A program made the translations under genes and the position numbers. From positions 1-39,548 of the forward strand of contig JAACFO010000027.1 in the NCBI GenBank assembly GCA_009937425.1: a stretch of 39,548 bases of DNA, written 5' to 3'. Position 1 is the stretch's first letter. Each line of letters starts with the position of its first letter. The notes under the pieces were generated by a model that saw nothing but the letters and a program-made list of their open reading frames with translations, was not told the DNA's origin and searched no databases. This document shows, piece by piece, positions 16,790 through 25,714 of the stretch. Origin of the DNA: Gammaproteobacteria bacterium (lineage in GTDB: Bacteria; Pseudomonadota; Gammaproteobacteria; HK1).

Positions 16790-16875
16790 CCCCGCGGCGG
16801 GAGCGGGAAAGCACATGAGATCAGGGAGATAGGAAACTTGCCCTCATCGGGACGACGCCCGGGGTTCGATCAGTT

Positions 16876-16888
16876 GAACGTTTCGTTC
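16876..16888. promoter_or_regulatory. dyad GAACG-N3-CGTTC, putative enhancer site
   Basis: A perfect 5-3-5 inverted repeat (GAACG TTT CGTTC), extended by TT on the left and CA on the right. Its centre is 93 bases upstream of the T of the -24 box, the usual zone for an NtrC-type enhancer. The same dyad occurs at 30852-30864 before another sigma-54 promoter at almost the same distance. Confidence 0.6.
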
Positions 16889-17053
16889 CAACCCCCGGGA
16901 GGGAGGGGGGTTGTTTTGTTCACCCAAAACCGGAGGCAGGAGCGGCAAAAAAAGTACTGCGTGTACACTCTATCCTCACATCGGCGCACGGCGTGCCTCC
17001 GAGGGATTCGCCTGAACGCGAATACAGTCGGCTGAAGCGCTGTCGAGGTAGTC

Positions 17054-17602
17054 ATGCCCAGGGTAATCACGATGCTGCAGACAGACCACAGGAACGTCGG
17101 GGTTCTGCTGAAGCTGCTGGATCCCTCGATGAGTAAACTTGCGCAGGAAATCCCCGCCGATTTCGTCCCCATCCTGGACATCATGAATTACATGACACGG
17201 TATTCCGACCTGTTCCACCATCCGATGGAAGAGCTCGTTTTCAAAAAGCTCATGGAGCGCGATGACAACACCTCACCTCTGGTGGCCACACTGATCGCTG
17301 AGCACAAGTTCCTCGGCGAGAAGGGCGGGCAACTCATCAACAGGGTACGCAACGTGGTCAACGGCTTCGAGTCACATGAGGGCCGACTCGCGCCTGAGCG
17401 ACAGGACTACGCGATCGCTCTGGGCAGGCACATGAGCAGGGAGGAGACCGAAGTGTTCCCTCTGGCATCGAAGCTTCTGAGCGACGACGACTGGGCGGCC
17501 ATCGAGCGTGGCATGGTCGCTCGCGCGGACCCGCTGTTCGGGATAGGACAGGAGGCGCAGTACGTGACCCTTTACGACCGTATCGTCTCGGCGGCAAGAT
17601 AA
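17054..17602 (+). CDS. hemerythrin-domain protein
   Basis: 182 residues, soluble. It shows the di-iron ligand pattern of HHE/hemerythrin proteins: His12 (DHRNVGVLL), HHPMEELVF (His then Glu four on), EHKFLGEKG, and HMSREETEVFPLA (His-x4-Glu). Such domains bind O2 or NO, or protect and repair iron-sulfur centres under redox stress. It is divergently placed from the idr-like operon and next to the O2-independent quinone genes, fitting an O2- or NO-responsive role, though this is inference. The start ATG has a good GAGGT site. Confidence 0.88.
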   Translation: MPRVITMLQTDHRNVGVLLKLLDPSMSKLAQEIPADFVPILDIMNYMTRYSDLFHHPMEELVFKKLMERDDNTSPLVATLIAEHKFLGEKGGQLINRVRNVVNGFESHEGRLAPERQDYAIALGRHMSREETEVFPLASKLLSDDDWAAIERGMVARADPLFGIGQEAQYVTLYDRIVSAAR

Positions 17603-17647
17603 GAATCGCCGAGAGACGCTGTCTGGAGGCTCCGACTTTTGGGTTCG

Positions 17648-17661
17648 TTGATCGGGGTCAT
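17648..17661 (+). promoter_or_regulatory. weak FNR/Anr-like box before ubiT
   Basis: TTGATCGGGGTCAT matches 8 of 10 fixed positions of TTGAT-N4-ATCAA, 59 bases before the chosen ubiT start. ubiT and ubiUV are FNR-controlled in E. coli, so it is plausible, but the right half-site is poor. Confidence 0.3.
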
Positions 17662-17720
17662 CTTGGGCGGATTGTGTCTCCGATAACTTGTCGACTCCGT
17701 TTCGTGCAGTCGGGGCCCAA

Positions 17721-18299
17721 GTGAAACCATCAACTCGATCACCGTATCCGCGCCCGCTCACCCGCCTGCCTCTGACGGTCCTGCGTCAATTCCTGCGCGC
17801 GGTGCCCGATAGCGTGCACGCGGAAATGATCAGCCGGCTCGCCAACCACCTGCTGCGAGGCCAGGCGCTTGCCCGCCGCCTCGCGCCCATCGAGGGCAGT
17901 TGCGTATGTCTGGCCATCAGCGATACCGGTAACGTGTGGCGCTTTCGCCTGCGTGGGGGACGGCTGTGCCCGCAACCGGCGGGGGCGCCGGCGGATGTCT
18001 GCATTCAGGGAGAGCTCGCGGATTTCCTGCTGCTCACGACCCGCGGCGAAGATCCCGACACGCTATTCTTCGCCCGGCGCCTCAGCATGGAAGGTGATAC
18101 CGAGACCGGGCTTTTCGTCAAGAATCAGCTGGATGCTCTCGAGTTCGACTGGGAGGCCCACCTGAACGCAGTCGCCGGGCCGCGCGCGGCCACCATGCTG
18201 CTCACCACGTTGCGGCGAACCGGCTTGGATCGTTCACTCGCTGCTGCGGCACGCGGGCTCGTAGCCCGGCTGGTGACCTTGGCGAATACCCGGGACTGA
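17721..18299 (+). CDS. ubiT: UbiT, SCP2-domain factor of O2-independent ubiquinone synthesis
   Basis: 192 residues from GTG 17721 (TTG 17688 is an alternative; neither has a strong ribosome site). One SCP2 lipid-binding domain, with the segment DPDTLFFARRLSMEGDTETG nearly the same as in E. coli UbiT (YhbT), followed by LFVKNQLDALE. UbiT binds ubiquinone precursors and is needed, with UbiU and UbiV, to make ubiquinone without O2. A basic, proline-rich N-terminus precedes the domain. It runs toward ubiV, with only 24 bases between the stops. Confidence 0.9.
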   Translation: MKPSTRSPYPRPLTRLPLTVLRQFLRAVPDSVHAEMISRLANHLLRGQALARRLAPIEGSCVCLAISDTGNVWRFRLRGGRLCPQPAGAPADVCIQGELADFLLLTTRGEDPDTLFFARRLSMEGDTETGLFVKNQLDALEFDWEAHLNAVAGPRAATMLLTTLRRTGLDRSLAAAARGLVARLVTLANTRD

Positions 18300-18323
18300 G
18301 CAGGCTTTCGCGCAGGCGGGCGC

Positions 18324-19214
18324 TTACCAGGCCTTGCACGCCATGCCTTCGACGCCGTGCCAATATCCGTTGCACCAGCCGGTGGGTGCAAAGGGCGCCA
18401 GTATCTCGTCCGCGTCGGCGGCGTCCAGGTAGCCGCTCAGCACGGCACGGAAGGTCGATACCGCTTCCTCGGTACCGTCCGGCAGCGGAGCGATGCGCAA
18501 CACGTCGACACCCACGCTCGCGAGGGTACTCACCGCACCGAGAAGGTTGCACGGTGCCGCGGAAAGAAGCTGAATGCCGTTCATCGTGAACAGCACGTCA
18601 CCTTCCTGGGTCCTCATGGGCACGCCCCCCGGGTAATCGGCGCAGCAGAAATCGCATTGGTCCTTGGGTAGATCGCGGGCACGAGCGGTGAAGCAGCGCG
18701 CCGACAAGGCGAGCGGCAGTCGCCCGAAGGCGAGCACCTCGGTCTCCAGGCCGGCGGGTCTTTGCTCCTGCAGGGCGGCGAGTGTCGCGCCGGAAAGCTC
18801 CACCGGCAGCACCCAGCGCTGCGCCCCGCATTCTGCCAGGAGCGCCAGGGTATCCCCGTTGTAGACGTTGATATGGGGACCGGCAACGAAGGGACCCCGC
18901 CCGCTCAGCAGCTGCACCGCCGACATGTCGTTGGCTTCGACGGAAAAGCGCCCGTTGCCGCAGATGCGTTCAAGCGCGCCGAGTTCGGACCCCGCCTCGA
19001 ACAGCGCCAACGTCGACAGCACCACTTCCTTGCCGGCTACCGTCAACCGTTCGGCCAGAGCGAGCCAGTCCTCCAGGTTGAGATCCCGGCGCTTCGGGCA
19101 CACCGTCTCGCCCAGGTAGACGATGTCGACGGGCCAACCGGCGGCACGCTCGTAAAACGCCTGCACTCTGTCGTGGGGCCAGAAATACGGGATCGGTCCG
19201 AGCGCGAGCTTCAT
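18324..19214 (-). CDS. ubiV: UbiV, U32-family [4Fe-4S] protein of O2-independent ubiquinone hydroxylation
   Basis: 296 residues, peptidase U32 family. The cluster cysteines known in E. coli UbiV (Cys39, Cys180, Cys193, Cys197) have clear counterparts: Cys39 (GETVCPKR) and the group in SARCFTARARDLPKDQCDFCC. With UbiU it forms the heterodimer that hydroxylates the quinone ring using prephenate as oxygen source. It starts 16 bases after ubiU ends, so both are one operon. Length and start (MKLALGPIPYFWP) match the family well. Confidence 0.94.
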   Translation of the reverse strand: MKLALGPIPYFWPHDRVQAFYERAAGWPVDIVYLGETVCPKRRDLNLEDWLALAERLTVAGKEVVLSTLALFEAGSELGALERICGNGRFSVEANDMSAVQLLSGRGPFVAGPHINVYNGDTLALLAECGAQRWVLPVELSGATLAALQEQRPAGLETEVLAFGRLPLALSARCFTARARDLPKDQCDFCCADYPGGVPMRTQEGDVLFTMNGIQLLSAAPCNLLGAVSTLASVGVDVLRIAPLPDGTEEAVSTFRAVLSGYLDAADADEILAPFAPTGWCNGYWHGVEGMACKAW

Positions 19215-19230
19215 CGTGTTGACGACCCGC

Positions 19231-20238
19231 TCACTGCCAGGACCGGTGCAGCGCGCCCAACGTCTGGCAACGGCCCTCGGAGACCTCGTCCAGGGCGGCT
19301 ACCCACTCCTCGCGGGGCACGAAACGTTCCGGGTCAGCCTGGCAAGCGTCCAGCGCGGCGCGCAACACCCGCGTTACCCGGGTCACGTAGGCACGACTGC
19401 GCTGGCGTCCCTCTACTTTGATGGCCACGACCCCACTGCTCAGCAACTCGGGTAGAACGGGCAACACGTTCAGGCTGGTGGGTTCCTCGATGGCGTGAAA
19501 GACATGCTCGCCCACCCGGTAACGACCCTTGCAAAGGGTGGGATAGCCGGCCGCTTCACCGGGAGCGTAACGATCGATGAGCACCCCGTTGAGGCGGGAT
19601 TGACGCCCCGAGCTGGTTTCTTCCCAGCGCACCGCGGCGGCTGGAGAGCACACGCCGCAGGTGTTCGGCGACGCACCGGTGACATATGAGGACAGCATGC
19701 AACGCCCCTCCACCATGACGCACAGGCTGCCGTAGCCGAACACCTCCACCTCCACCGGAGATGTTTCCACGACCCTGCGCACCTGCTGCAACGACAGCAC
19801 ACGCGGCAGGACCACTCGGCGGATGCCGAAGTGGTCGTGGTAAAACTGGATGGCGTGGTGGTTGGTGGCCGAGCCCTGTACCGACAGATGCAGGCGCTGC
19901 CGGGGATGGTTGTGCGCAGCGTAGCGCAGCAGCCCCGGGTCGGCGATGATCAGCGCGTCCACGCCCAGCTCCACTGCCCTGTCCACGGCACACGTCGCCT
20001 CCCCCCATCCACTCGGCTGGGGGTAAACGTTGATGGCCAGAAATACCCGTGCGCCGTGGCTGTGGGCATAAGCGACACCTTCGCGCGCCTCTGCCTCGTC
20101 GAAGTTGAGGCCAGGGAAGTTGCGGGCGTTGGTAGCGTCCCGAAAACCCATATAGACAGCATTGGCGCCGCTGTCGACAGCCGCCCGCAACGCGGGCAGC
20201 GAGCCCGCCGGACATACGAGCTCGATTCCCCCTTTCAT
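19231..20238 (-). CDS. ubiU: UbiU, U32-family [4Fe-4S] protein of O2-independent ubiquinone hydroxylation
   Basis: 335 residues, closely similar to E. coli UbiU throughout (ELVCPAGSLPALRAAVDSGA; GSLCVMVEGRCMLSSYVTGA; LIDRYAPGEAAGYPTLCKGR; EGRQRSRAYV). The cluster cysteines lie in the GRCMLSS, NTCGVCSP and PTLCKG segments. Partner of UbiV. The start ATG 20238 has a GGAGG site 8 bases upstream; upstream in-frame Mets are less likely. A leader of about 150 bases separates it from the sigma-54 promoter at 20401-20416. Confidence 0.95.
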   Translation of the reverse strand: MKGGIELVCPAGSLPALRAAVDSGANAVYMGFRDATNARNFPGLNFDEAEAREGVAYAHSHGARVFLAINVYPQPSGWGEATCAVDRAVELGVDALIIADPGLLRYAAHNHPRQRLHLSVQGSATNHHAIQFYHDHFGIRRVVLPRVLSLQQVRRVVETSPVEVEVFGYGSLCVMVEGRCMLSSYVTGASPNTCGVCSPAAAVRWEETSSGRQSRLNGVLIDRYAPGEAAGYPTLCKGRYRVGEHVFHAIEEPTSLNVLPVLPELLSSGVVAIKVEGRQRSRAYVTRVTRVLRAALDACQADPERFVPREEWVAALDEVSEGRCQTLGALHRSWQ

Positions 20239-20400
20239 TTTTTGACCCTCCATTACTACCCGGGGCATGACTCAGCGCCCACGGGCCCGGCATCGGACAT
20301 CGAGACTAGCCGTTGCCGGGGGGCGTTGCTTTGATCTCGCTCAGTTATCGCGTGCTCCGAGGGTGACGAGGCGCGCGCCCGGGCGCGAAAGCCCGCGACC

Positions 20401-20416
20401 AGCATTAACCCTGCCA
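20401..20416 (-). promoter_or_regulatory. sigma-54 (-24/-12) promoter of ubiUV
   Basis: Reads TGGCAGGGTTAATGCT on the minus strand: -24 TGGCAG, correct spacing, -12 ATGCT. The surrounding 22 bases (20399-20420) match the idr-like promoter at 21 positions, far beyond the consensus itself. A 12-base palindrome TGGCACGTGCCA sits 6 bases further upstream (20422-20433). A GAAC half-site lies near 20501; no full copy of the dyad was found. Confidence 0.72.
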
Positions 20417-20479
20417 CCCCATGGCACGTGCCAAAACAAAAGCGGCTCGCTGTGTTCACCGAGGGCTCATGACCGCTGT

Positions 20480-20884
20480 TCATCCGCCGCTGCTACCGCT
20501 GAACAACGTGCGACTGGCGGCAGCCTTCTCCACCGCCGCGACGAGCTGCTCCTTTTCCACGGGCTTGACGAGATACTCGACGGCGCCCTGCTTCATGAAC
20601 TCCACGGCGAGATTCACATCCGGATACCCCGTCAAGACGATAACGGGCGTCGATGGGTACTGCTCGTGAAAGTACTTGACGGCTTCGACACCGTTGATCT
20701 TCGGCATACGGACATCGCAGATGATCACATCCACGGTGAGCGCGTTTTCATTCAGGAACGCGATCCCCTCCTCGCCATCCCCCGCTTCCAGTAGCTCGTA
20801 GCGGGTGCCGCCGAGTTGCAGTCGGATGACGTCTCGGACCTCTTTTTCGTCATCGATTACCAATACGTGGTGCAACATTGTCAT
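20480..20884 (-). CDS. single-domain response regulator (CheY-like receiver)
   Basis: 134 residues, only a receiver domain: acidic pair Asp11-Asp12, phospho-acceptor Asp57 (IICDVRMP), Thr85 and Lys107 (LVKPVE). No output domain, so it acts as a phosphate relay or sink, or by protein binding. It overlaps the kinase gene upstream by 4 bases and is presumably that kinase's partner. An ATG two codons in (MLHHVLVIDDE) has the better-spaced GGAG site and may be the real start. Confidence 0.88.
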   Translation of the reverse strand: MTMLHHVLVIDDEKEVRDVIRLQLGGTRYELLEAGDGEEGIAFLNENALTVDVIICDVRMPKINGVEAVKYFHEQYPSTPVIVLTGYPDVNLAVEFMKQGAVEYLVKPVEKEQLVAAVEKAAASRTLFSGSSGG

Positions 20885-22788
20885 AGTGCTCCATTGCGTT
20901 CGCCGACGGGGAAGCGGATGCTGAATACCGTTCCCACGTCGTGTTCACTCTCCACAGTAATCTCGCCGTCGTATTTCTTGACGATCTGTTGAACGATGAA
21001 GAGCCCCAGGCCCTCCCCTTCGTCCGGGCCCTTGGTGGTGAAAAAGGGATCGAAGATCTTGCGCTGGTGATCCTTGGTAATTCCCGGGCCTGTATCGCGG
21101 ATCATCACCACCACATGGCCGTCGTCGACTCGGCTTTCGACGTCCAGGGTGCCTTTCTCACCCATGGCCTGGATCCCATTACGGATAACGTTGAAAAATA
21201 CCTGGCGGATCTCCTCTGGTTTGGCGGCGATCCCCGGCACCGGTGCGAGACTGCGCGTGAATTCCACCCCATCGCCGAGCAGTGATTGCTCCACCATCGA
21301 CACGGCTTCGCTGAGCTTCTCGTTCACATCCACCAGCTCCCGATCGTGCTGGGTGCCGGGGCGCACATATCCCGAGAGGTCCTTGACGATCTCGCCGATG
21401 TGCTTTGCATACTCGATGATGTCCTTGCCATAGGCGCGGCAGCGGTCCAGATCCTGCTCGTCGCGTATCGCCTCGGCCCTGCCGAGGATCGCATAGAGGG
21501 GATTGTTGATCTCGTGGCCGATGCCACTGGCCATGGTTCCCATTGCCGCCATCTTCTCCGCCTGGATGAGATGCTCGACGATGCGATCCTTTTCCGCCTG
21601 GGTATCCTCCAGCTCCCGGGTGCGCTCGTCGACCTTGTCTTCGAGGGTGCTGATGAACTGGCGTAGTTGCACTCTCATGTCATCGAACTCGTGGGCGAGG
21701 TCTTCGATTTCATCTCCGGTATCGATGTCCGGCGATCGATTCAAGTCGCCGCCCGCAATGTGTGCGGCCGCCTGGCGAAGTTTGCGAATAGGCTTGACGA
21801 TGCGACTGCTGGCGTAAAGCCCGAGAATACCCAGAAGCCCGATGGCGAGTAGTCCGGCCAGCTCCACACCGGTGAGGAGACTTCTGGTGGGCGCGAAGAT
21901 CTCACTTGAGTCCTGCCACACGAACATGTACCAACCGGCCCCCGGCTCGAGAATTTCATTCACGCTCCTGAGCGGTGCGTGACCGATGATGGAGAACTTC
22001 TGCGACCCATGACCGTCGTTGTGCGCGCTGATCCATCCTTCGTTGTCGTCGGCGACTCTGCCGACCAACGCCTGATCCGAGATCCTGCTCCCGGTACGCA
22101 GCAGGGGGCAGCTGACGATGGCTCCCAGCTTGTCGATGATCATGACGTGGCCGGTATCACCGAAGCGCACGGGGTAAACCAGGGGGTCCAGGAGATTCTT
22201 GACATCGTAGTCCCGGTGCAGCCAACCCATGAGGGTGCCGCTATCCGCATCCTGGATGCGGGTCGAGATACGAAACAGGAAACGCTGCTGCTCGCCTTGC
22301 AGGCTCAAGCCCGAGATTCGCACGGCCGCGACTCTGCCGACACCGGTGGGCGAGGGCGGGCCGTCTGCCAGCAGCCCACTGGCGGCTCCGGTCACCTGAG
22401 AAGCGCGCAGGATCCAGTCGGGTTGATCTTCGCTGTCGAGGGCAGGCCAGTCCACCTGGATCGCCTCAGCCGGTGAGCGACCGGTGTGGAGCAAGGCATT
22501 ACGCAGACCCGGGTCCGCCGCTGCCTCGGCCGCCAGCGTGCGGTTGATGGTGATAACACGTTGAATCTCCGCGTCGACCTTGGAGGCGCTGTTCATTGCC
22601 AGCGCCTTGAAGCTGTCGCCGATCACGGCCTGAAGCTGGCTGTTGCCCCGATCATAGGCAACCCACAGCCCCACTGCGATGGGAATCGAGCCCGCGGCAA
22701 AAATCGCCAGGATCAACTTTCCCCGCAGACCGAGCCGGCGTCTCTCACTCGAGGAAGTTTTCACGCCTCGAAGAGTTCTCTGTAACAA
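20881..22788 (-). CDS. membrane sensor histidine kinase with large periplasmic domain
   Basis: 635 residues: helix 1 (24-44), a periplasmic sensor of about 260 residues of Cache type (GWLHRDYDVKNLL, FGDTGHVMIIDKLG), helix 2 (307-327), HAMP (328-380), coiled coil, dimerisation domain with phospho-His425 (GIGHEINNPL), and an ATPase domain with N-box (NVIRNGIQAM), DTGPGI and GEGLGLFIV. Kinases of this build often pair with NtrC-type regulators, one of which lies just upstream. The periplasmic domain suggests a small extracellular ligand, possibly the respiratory substrate. The start is uncertain (TTG 22788, or GTG 22764). Confidence 0.88.
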   Translation of the reverse strand: MLQRTLRGVKTSSSERRRLGLRGKLILAIFAAGSIPIAVGLWVAYDRGNSQLQAVIGDSFKALAMNSASKVDAEIQRVITINRTLAAEAAADPGLRNALLHTGRSPAEAIQVDWPALDSEDQPDWILRASQVTGAASGLLADGPPSPTGVGRVAAVRISGLSLQGEQQRFLFRISTRIQDADSGTLMGWLHRDYDVKNLLDPLVYPVRFGDTGHVMIIDKLGAIVSCPLLRTGSRISDQALVGRVADDNEGWISAHNDGHGSQKFSIIGHAPLRSVNEILEPGAGWYMFVWQDSSEIFAPTRSLLTGVELAGLLAIGLLGILGLYASSRIVKPIRKLRQAAAHIAGGDLNRSPDIDTGDEIEDLAHEFDDMRVQLRQFISTLEDKVDERTRELEDTQAEKDRIVEHLIQAEKMAAMGTMASGIGHEINNPLYAILGRAEAIRDEQDLDRCRAYGKDIIEYAKHIGEIVKDLSGYVRPGTQHDRELVDVNEKLSEAVSMVEQSLLGDGVEFTRSLAPVPGIAAKPEEIRQVFFNVIRNGIQAMGEKGTLDVESRVDDGHVVVMIRDTGPGITKDHQRKIFDPFFTTKGPDEGEGLGLFIVQQIVKKYDGEITVESEHDVGTVFSIRFPVGERNGAL

Positions 22789-22830
22789 ACCTCGTCACCC
22801 CCCGGCGGTTCGGTCCGATGGCGTTGCTGT

Positions 22831-24243
22831 TCATTCTGCCTCGTTGGCGTTCTCGATGCTGTCCCGATCGTCTGGTGAATTATCCTCCGGCATGAGACCG
22901 AATTGATTGATGAGCCTTCTCAGCCGCGGCCGTGAAATGCCGAGAATTTCGCAGCTGCGGCCTCTGTGCCAGTTGGTAGCGGCAAGCACGCGCGCCACAT
23001 GGTCTCGCTGTACGTCGTCCAGGCTCAACTCAGAAACGGGCCTTTGATCGCGTTTCGCTGAATGCGCACCTTCGATCCCGGCAATGTTGTCGGGCAACAG
23101 ATCGTGGGTGATGGTGTCGCCGGGGCACAGGGCGGCCGCCTTCATGAGTACGTTTTCGAGCTCGCGCACATTACCCGGCCAGGCGTAGGCATGAAAGGCA
23201 TCCATCACATCCGCCGCGACCCGGGAAATACTGCGGTGCATTTCCCTGTTGATGCGTGCCAGCAGAGTCGGCACCAGGTCATCCAGATCGTCCATGCGCT
23301 CGCGCAATGGCGGCACGTGGATGGTAACCACCTGCAGTCGATAAAATAGATCCTCGCGAAAGGCGCCTGCTTCCACCTGTTTCGTCAGATCCAGGTTGGT
23401 AGCGGCGATGACGCGGGCATTGGTCGCCTCTACCTTGCTGCCACCCAGGGTCATGAACTCCCGCTCCTGGAGGACGCGCAGCAATTTCGCCTGTATGACT
23501 TGAGAGAGTTCGCTGATCTCGTCGAGAAAAATAGTACCGTCGCGGGCAATGGCGAACTTGCCCACCTGGCGATTTACCGCACCGGTAAAAGAGCCTCTCT
23601 CGTGCCCGAACAGATCCGACTCCAGCAGCGTATCCACCAGGGCGGCGCAGTTGACCGCCACGAAAGACCCCGATGGATTCAGCCCGGCTTGATGAATTGC
23701 GCGGGCTATGAGCTCCTTTCCCGTACCGCTCTCACCGGTGATTAGAACCGTGGCGAGCTTCGGCGCGACCAAGCCAATGGTCTTGAAGACCTCTTTCATG
23801 GCACGGCTGCGCCCGACCATGATGTTGGCCCCGGATTTCGCGGGGGTCTGCTCACTCACCGAGATCTCGTCACCGATAGTCTTGGATCGCGCCAGGGATT
23901 TTGCAACCGCGGCGTCCAGCTCATTGATGTCGATGGGTTTGTCGATATAGTCGTCGGCACCGCGTTTCATTGCCTGGACGGTGGTATCCATGTCATGAAA
24001 AGCGGTGATCATGATGACCGGCGTGCTCGGGAAGTCCCGCTTGAAATCCGGAAGCCCTTCGAGTCCGCTGCGCCGCGGCATGCGAATGTCGAGAATGATC
24101 ACGTCCGGCGCAAGAGCCTGCGCGGCCTCCAGGCCGTCTTCCAGATTGTGCGCCAGCTGGACCTCGTGGCCTTGAGTGCGAAAGTGAAGCTGCAGCGTCC
24201 GGCAGCTGGCCACGTCGTCGTCGATGATGAGCAATCGACTCAT
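22831..24243 (-). CDS. NtrC-family sigma-54-dependent response regulator
   Basis: 470 residues: receiver with Asp52 (IILDIRMP) and Lys102; AAA+ domain with Walker A GESGTGKE (170-177), the sigma-54 contact loop GSFTGA (217-222, a Ser variant of GAFTGA) and Walker B TIFLDE (237-242); and a C-terminal Fis-type helix-turn-helix (about 430-455, HRGRSCEILGISRPRLRRLI). It therefore activates sigma-54 promoters when phosphorylated. Several such promoters lie in this window, making it the natural candidate activator. It starts 10 bases after the upstream kinase ends. Confidence 0.94.
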   Translation of the reverse strand: MSRLLIIDDDVASCRTLQLHFRTQGHEVQLAHNLEDGLEAAQALAPDVIILDIRMPRRSGLEGLPDFKRDFPSTPVIMITAFHDMDTTVQAMKRGADDYIDKPIDINELDAAVAKSLARSKTIGDEISVSEQTPAKSGANIMVGRSRAMKEVFKTIGLVAPKLATVLITGESGTGKELIARAIHQAGLNPSGSFVAVNCAALVDTLLESDLFGHERGSFTGAVNRQVGKFAIARDGTIFLDEISELSQVIQAKLLRVLQEREFMTLGGSKVEATNARVIAATNLDLTKQVEAGAFREDLFYRLQVVTIHVPPLRERMDDLDDLVPTLLARINREMHRSISRVAADVMDAFHAYAWPGNVRELENVLMKAAALCPGDTITHDLLPDNIAGIEGAHSAKRDQRPVSELSLDDVQRDHVARVLAATNWHRGRSCEILGISRPRLRRLINQFGLMPEDNSPDDRDSIENANEAE

Positions 24244-24253
24244 CGTGCCGTCC

Positions 24254-25642
24254 TCAGTGATCCTCTTCTCGCGTGTCGGTGAAGTCCGACTCCCGTGAAC
24301 CCACTATGGGTCCAGTGGGCAGAACCACCACCGCTCGGGTGCCTCGCTTTCCGGCTGACGCCAGGTGCACCTTGCCGTGGTGCTGTCGAACGACGCTCCC
24401 GACGATGGCGAGCCCGAGACCGGTGCCTTTGGCGCGGGTCGTGTAAAAGGGCTCGAAAAGCTTCTCCTCCTGACCCGCCTCCACCCCGCAGCCGTTGTCG
24501 CGGATTTCAACGCGGATCCGTGGCCTGTCGGTTCCCAGCTCCAGGTGGGTGGATATGTGGACTTCCGCCGCGCCGTCTCCTATGCCTTCGGTGGCCTGCA
24601 CGGCATTGACCAGGAGGTTGGAAAATACCTGGCGCAGCTTGTCGCCGTCGCAGTGCAGGGTTGGCAGTCCCGACTGGTAGTGGGTAGTCACACGCGCGCC
24701 GCGTTCCGCGACAGTCTTCTGCACGATGAGCGTCGCCGCGTCCAGCAGCTTGTCGATCTCCAACCATTCCGGCTTGAGCGGACTCTCGCGAGAATAGTCG
24801 AGCAGATCGACGAGAATGCCCTCCATGTAGCGCACCTGCTCCAGTGCGATCTGCTTGAGCTCCTGCTCTTCGGCGCCCGAGTGCAGCGCGGGCTCCTTAC
24901 CGAGAATCTGCAGACCCATCTTGATGGACGACAGGGGATTGCGCAGATCATGGGCCACCATGTTCGCCATGCGTCCCACCACTGCCAATGCCTGGGTCCT
25001 GGCAATCTCGCAGTTTCTATCCTCGAGTTGCCGCTCCAGTCGTCGACGTTCCGTGATGTCGACGATGGAACTCAAGACCAACCGGCCTTCCGCGGTTTCG
25101 ATCTGCGTGAGTCCGATTTCCACCGGGCACTCGCTGCCGTCCTTGCGCACACAGCACAGATCGCGCCCCGCCCCCATGTGCCTGGCGGCGTGGGGGCCGG
25201 AAAGAAAATTCGCGCGCTGCCCCACATGCTTGCCCTGGTGGGCTTTCGGCAGCAGCATTTCGATGGGGCGTCCCATCAACTCGTCTCGTCGGTAGCCGAA
25301 AAGCGCCTCGGACTGAGCGTTGGCAAAGACGATCTCACCCGCCTGGTTGACCATCAACAGCGCGCAGGGGGCGGACTCAGCGGTGATGCGAAAGTGTTCA
25401 TGGGTGCGCAGTCGTTCGGCGTACTCACTGCACCGCTCCCGTTGACGGTCCAGCTCCACGTGCACAGCCGACAGCGCTTGGTCCTTTTCATGCAGCTCGG
25501 CACGGGTTGCCTGAAGGTCCGCGAGCACCGCGTTCAGTTCCTTCAATAACGCCGGCGCAATTTCAGGGGCAGCACCGGGGCGTCGCTCCGCTGCCTCCTG
25601 TAGCGCGGTGAGCGTGTGTTCGGCAAGATCGGCCTTTTTCAT
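24254..25642 (-). CDS. cytoplasmic PAS-domain histidine kinase
   Basis: 462 residues with no membrane helices. An N-terminal coiled coil (about 30-80), PAS domain (about 83-200, FRITAESAPCALLMVN to VDITERRRL), dimerisation domain with phospho-His231 (MVAHDLRNPLSS), and ATPase domain (NLLVNAVQAT, DNGCGV, GTGLGLAI). Cys162-Cys163 in the PAS domain (DLCCVRKDG) could make it redox-sensitive. It is the first gene of the four-gene signalling operon and directly precedes the NtrC-type regulator, so probably is its kinase. Start ATG 25642 has GGAG 8 bases upstream. Confidence 0.9.
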   Translation of the reverse strand: MKKADLAEHTLTALQEAAERRPGAAPEIAPALLKELNAVLADLQATRAELHEKDQALSAVHVELDRQRERCSEYAERLRTHEHFRITAESAPCALLMVNQAGEIVFANAQSEALFGYRRDELMGRPIEMLLPKAHQGKHVGQRANFLSGPHAARHMGAGRDLCCVRKDGSECPVEIGLTQIETAEGRLVLSSIVDITERRRLERQLEDRNCEIARTQALAVVGRMANMVAHDLRNPLSSIKMGLQILGKEPALHSGAEEQELKQIALEQVRYMEGILVDLLDYSRESPLKPEWLEIDKLLDAATLIVQKTVAERGARVTTHYQSGLPTLHCDGDKLRQVFSNLLVNAVQATEGIGDGAAEVHISTHLELGTDRPRIRVEIRDNGCGVEAGQEEKLFEPFYTTRAKGTGLGLAIVGSVVRQHHGKVHLASAGKRGTRAVVVLPTGPIVGSRESDFTDTREEDH

Positions 25643-25714
25643 TGTCACTGCTCCAACCGTTGTCACTCGTTGACGGCTTGCATGCACGTCCGCGGCGGCG
25701 GGCGAATCCGGGCC

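Larger units (their letters stand above)
16722..17053. other. divergent control region between idr-like operon and hemerythrin gene
   Basis: No gene is supported in these 332 bases. They hold a sigma-54 promoter for the minus-strand operon, a GAACG-N3-CGTTC dyad, a G-rich run on the plus strand (16898-16910, runs of G that could form a quadruplex), and the hemerythrin ribosome site (GAGGTAGTC) at the right edge. Confidence 0.8.

Noticed and set aside
16898..16910. G-rich run before the idr-like operon as a quadruplex switch or terminator
   Set aside because: The runs are barely separated and no gene ends just upstream on that strand; kept only as a note in the control-region entry.
20422..20433. 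Palindrome TGGCACGTGCCA next to the ubiU promoter as an enhancer site
   Set aside because: It is only 6 bases from the -24 box, too close for a usual NtrC-type enhancer, and no second copy was seen.
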